Assembly: GCA_038880255.1 (NCBI GenBank)
Contig: JAVZSA010000029.1
Location: 1-16,038 of the forward strand
From: ARK-15 sp038880255
GTDB lineage: Archaea; Thermoplasmatota; Thermoplasmata; Thermoplasmatales; ARK-15
Reading direction: 5' to 3'
DNA length: 16,038 nt
The notes beneath the pieces are model-generated. The model did not search any database and was not told the DNA's origin. It worked only from the letters and a program-made list of their open reading frames with translations. Position numbers and translations under genes: made by a program. Positions 14,152-16,038 of this stretch are shown piece by piece. Each line of letters opens with the position of its first letter. The stretch's first letter is position 1.

Positions 14152-14290
14152 GTATTATCAATTTCATATATAATTTTTTTTCTTGAGTACTGCTGTGTTT
14201 AATAAATTTGACTAATGTCTTAATATTGTCATATATATTTATATTGTTTATATTTTTCTCCTTTTTTATGAGTAAATTTAAAAATAAGAG

Positions 14291-15218
14291 ATGGGAAAAC
14301 ACCATAATAAAAAAGAATTTGGCAAAAATATAACAACCAATTAATAATTAAAGGTGAATTTTATCTTGATCTAGAATTTTCAGAGCATTGGGATGATGAG
14401 CTTAGAAAAATGAACAAAGGGGGAAAAGAGGAGAACAGTCCAAATTTCCAGATAGTTTTATTAAGTGGATGGCGGTGTGGCATCAGCCAGTTGATTATCG
14501 TGGACTGGAAGGAATCGGAAGAATGCTTAAAAAATACAATCTCATACCTTTATTTTGGAGATTATACCACATTATGGAATAGAATAAATAAAATAAAGCT
14601 AGAGATCATAATACCAGAAAAAAAAGAATTTGTGGAATCAGATGGCACTGGCTTAAAAGCTTAAAAACATCCAATACTGGAGAATACAGGCAATTCAAAT
14701 ATGAAAATCTAAATGCGAAGAGGAAGAAGTATCTTGGAGTTATAATAACGGCAAATGTTAAAAAGAAGAAGTTACTGTATCTAGGGCACATACAAGAGAA
14801 GGTCGATCAGAACCAAAGGTCGCAGAAAAACAGATTAAAGAGGATTGTGAAAGATATAAAATAAAAAAATTTTATGGAGATTCAACACATGATACAAATA
14901 ATATGCTTGACATATTTCAATCAGTAGGAGCAGAGACGACAATAAAAAAAGGAAAAATGCAGCACCAGAAAATATAAGAGGATCTAAAATAAAAAAGAAG
15001 CGAGGGTATATAAAAGACTAGAGTATAGGAAATGGGCGGAATATAAAAAGTATTGTATGAGATGGGTAGGGGCAGAAGATATATTTTTAGCAGTGAAAAA
15101 ATATGGAGAAAATACAGTTTTACGATCAAAGGAAAGTCTAATTGCAGAAGAATATCAGAGATTTTGGGGATACGATATAATGAAATGTCATGCTAAATCA
15201 AAAGTAGGTGTTATTTAA
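14291..15218 (+). pseudogene. IS5-like DDE transposase, full-length but frameshifted relic
   Basis: The protein can be followed end to end across three frames: QKYNNQLIIKGEFYLDLEF, then DDELRKMNKG, then KFPDSFIKWMAVWHQPVDYR with GLEGIGRMLKKYNLIP, then FVESDGTGLK, TSNTGEYRQFKYE and RKKYLGVIITANVKKKKLL, then KIKKFYGDSTHDTNNMLDI, then AAPENIRGSK, EYRKWAEYKKYCMRWVG and finally SLIAEEYQRFWGYDIMKC, ending at 15218. The Y-x-x-L-E-G helix, the first Asp in S/T-D-G-T-G and the second in Y-G-D are typical of IS5-type DDE transposases. At least four frameshifts plus in-frame stops make it dead. The left end of the element should lie in the gap before cmr1; no clear terminal inverted repeats were found by eye. 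Confidence 0.78.
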
Positions 15219-15333
15219 ATGAAAATTTAACGGTTTTCGAGTGAATTAAAGAGAAGGAATTAAAGATTATGAATATAATATAGATAAAAAATTATCAATA
15301 ATCGATTTATTAAAAACAGCAAATGAGGTGTAA

Positions 15334-15372
15334 AAACCAAATATTAGTTCCAAATATAATTATTTTTGGTTT
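15334..15372. repeat. Imperfect inverted repeat between the IS5-like relic and the nuclease pseudogene
   Basis: The arms AAACCAAA (15334-15341) and TTTGGTTT (15365-15372) are perfect complements around a 23-base AT-rich loop. It may be a transcription hairpin or part of an IS end. The 194-base gap around it holds no convincing gene; a 26-codon stretch ending in KLSIIDLLKTANEV (stop at about 15333) has no start codon and is not recognised. Confidence 0.35.
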
Positions 15373-15412
15373 AGAACTTTAAAATAAGTGTAATAAGAGA
15401 AGGTTGATATAA

Positions 15413-15846
15413 ATGAACACTATAAAAAAAGGTAATAAAATCGAAAATAGGTATTTAAAATATTTAGAATCCGAAGGATATGTTAGGACCAATTTTTCGG
15501 ATTATTTAATATCATTGCAATAAATTCAATGCGAACATTATTAGTTCAGGTAGAATCTTCACGAAGACATAGTATAAAAAAGATTGCAGATTTTGCAATA
15601 AAATTACATAATTTTCACATTATATATCAACTTGTAAGATATGATCGTAAGAAACGGGAATGGTATGTATATGAAATTTTTGCGCATAGTGATAATTATA
15701 AAATTATCCTTTCAATAGACACTAAAATTTATTCATATGATTTCAAGGATAGAAGATCGGAATTTTCGAGTGAACAAACCTTTCTCAACCCATGTGCAAA
15801 ATATTTCACTGGAGTTATAGAAAATAAGAATAATGATAATCAATAA
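15413..15846 (+). pseudogene. PD-(D/E)XK / Holliday-resolvase-like nuclease, frameshifted pseudogene
   Basis: An ATG at 15413 after AGAAGGTTGATATAA opens MNTIKKGNKIENRYLKYLES with EGYV following, then the frame stops at 15523. One base out of frame, FGLFNIIAINSMRTLLVQVE continues into a long open stretch to 15846 (KIADFAIKLHNFHIIYQLVR and EWYVYEIFA). The order 'K-G-x-x-x-E-x-x-x-x-x-Y-L-E-x-x-G-Y ... F-D-x-I-A-I ... L-x-Q-V/C-K-S' resembles archaeal Hjc-like PD-(D/E)XK nucleases. The expected Asp is Asn (LFN) and the expected Lys after Q-V is Glu (QVES), so both a catalytic Asp and the Lys seem lost in addition to the frameshift. The 105-codon frame from 15529 alone is therefore a fragment. 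The family call rests on pattern only. Confidence 0.5.
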
Positions 15847-15880
15847 ATTTTTCATAAATAAGATTAGGGTGGAAAGTATG

Positions 15881-16038
15881 TCAGAATGGTTTGTTAATTC
15901 CTACCAACTTAGATACCTTAAACTTCACACCTTTTTCAATCAATTCCTTAGACGATTGATATCCTGCATCAGCATGTCTGATAACACCTAAACCCGGATC
16001 AGCATTTAATACCTTTTTTATTCTCTTTTCTGATTTAT
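15881..16038 (-). CDS. hutU: Urocanate hydratase, C-terminal fragment (runs off right edge)
   Basis: The last 52 codons read leftwards from the window edge to a TGA at 15881. They contain KVLNADPGLGVIRHADAGYQ, then SSKELIEKGVKFK and a short tail ending NKPF. The string 'D-P-G-x-G-V-x-R-H-A-D-A-G-Y' is characteristic of the C-terminal end of urocanase, the second enzyme of histidine degradation, which turns urocanate into imidazolone propionate. The ftcD start on the same strand at the left edge makes the assignment consistent. Most family members end shortly after this motif with something like G-I-x-I-P, so the GVKFKVSKLVGINKPF tail may be a lineage trait or may have been altered by the island junction. 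Confidence 0.72.
   Translation of the reverse strand, partial: KSEKRIKKVLNADPGLGVIRHADAGYQSSKELIEKGVKFKVSKLVGINKPF

Noticed and set aside
14117..14305. 62-codon minus-strand open frame upstream of cmr1
   Set aside because: It overlaps the putative cmr promoter and the start of the IS5-like relic, is very rich in Lys/Ile/Asn, and has no ribosome site.
14410..14664. 84-codon plus-strand frame as a separate gene
   Set aside because: It is one out-of-register piece of the IS5-like transposase relic; the neighbouring frames continue the same protein on both sides.
1..16038. tRNA gene or classical tRNA attachment site at the island ends
   Set aside because: No T-loop-like GGTTCRANNCC string or cloverleaf was seen by eye near either junction; a covariance-model scan was not possible here.

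Overview
The window looks like a piece of an AT-rich archaeal chromosome. Promoter-proximal genes have TATA-like boxes at archaeal spacing, two apparently feeding leaderless or near-leaderless messages, while genes inside operons have strong GGAGGTG-type ribosome sites. The type III-B CRISPR genes and the transposase relics fit a euryarchaeon, possibly Thermoplasmatales-like. This lineage guess is inferred, not proven.

Both edges carry fragments of histidine-degradation genes on the minus strand: the N-terminus of glutamate formimidoyltransferase (1-66) and the C-terminus of a probable urocanate hydratase (15881-16038). About 15.8 kb of foreign-looking DNA lies between two genes that would normally be neighbours in a hut cluster, so the window is essentially one genomic island inside or next to that cluster.

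Layout from left to right: (1) 67-1560 holds two decayed TnpB (IS200/IS605 OrfB-like) relics in AT-rich DNA. (2) 1613-4122, minus strand, is a very AT-rich cassette of five intact small genes: a 161-aa unknown, an AAA+ ATPase, an 80-aa unknown, and a pair of paralogous small proteins sharing a C-x7-C motif. No function can be assigned to the cassette. (3) 4472-5579 is a graveyard: a DDE transposase relic abuts a truncated AlkD-like DNA-repair pseudogene, which sits directly after a GyrI-like-domain pseudogene. (4) 5758-14091, minus strand, is a complete and intact type III-B operon: cmr1-cmr2(cas10)-cmr3-cmr4-cmr5-cmr6-csx3-CARF protein, tightly packed with overlapping or nearly abutting genes. 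(5) 14291-15846, plus strand, holds a full-length but frameshifted IS5-like transposase relic and a broken PD-(D/E)XK-type nuclease gene.

How the genes work together: Cmr1-6 form the crRNA-guided RNA-targeting complex. Cas10 keeps both its HD motif and its GGDD cyclase motif, so it should make cyclic oligoadenylate. Csx3 is a cyclic tetra-adenylate phosphodiesterase family that would switch the signal off, and the CARF protein (with a probable winged-helix C-terminus and no visible nuclease domain) would sense it. No CRISPR array, Cas6, Cas1 or Cas2 is visible, so guide RNAs must come from elsewhere in the genome. The Cmr genes are all intact while every mobile-element gene around them is broken, which suggests that the CRISPR operon is under selection in an old island.
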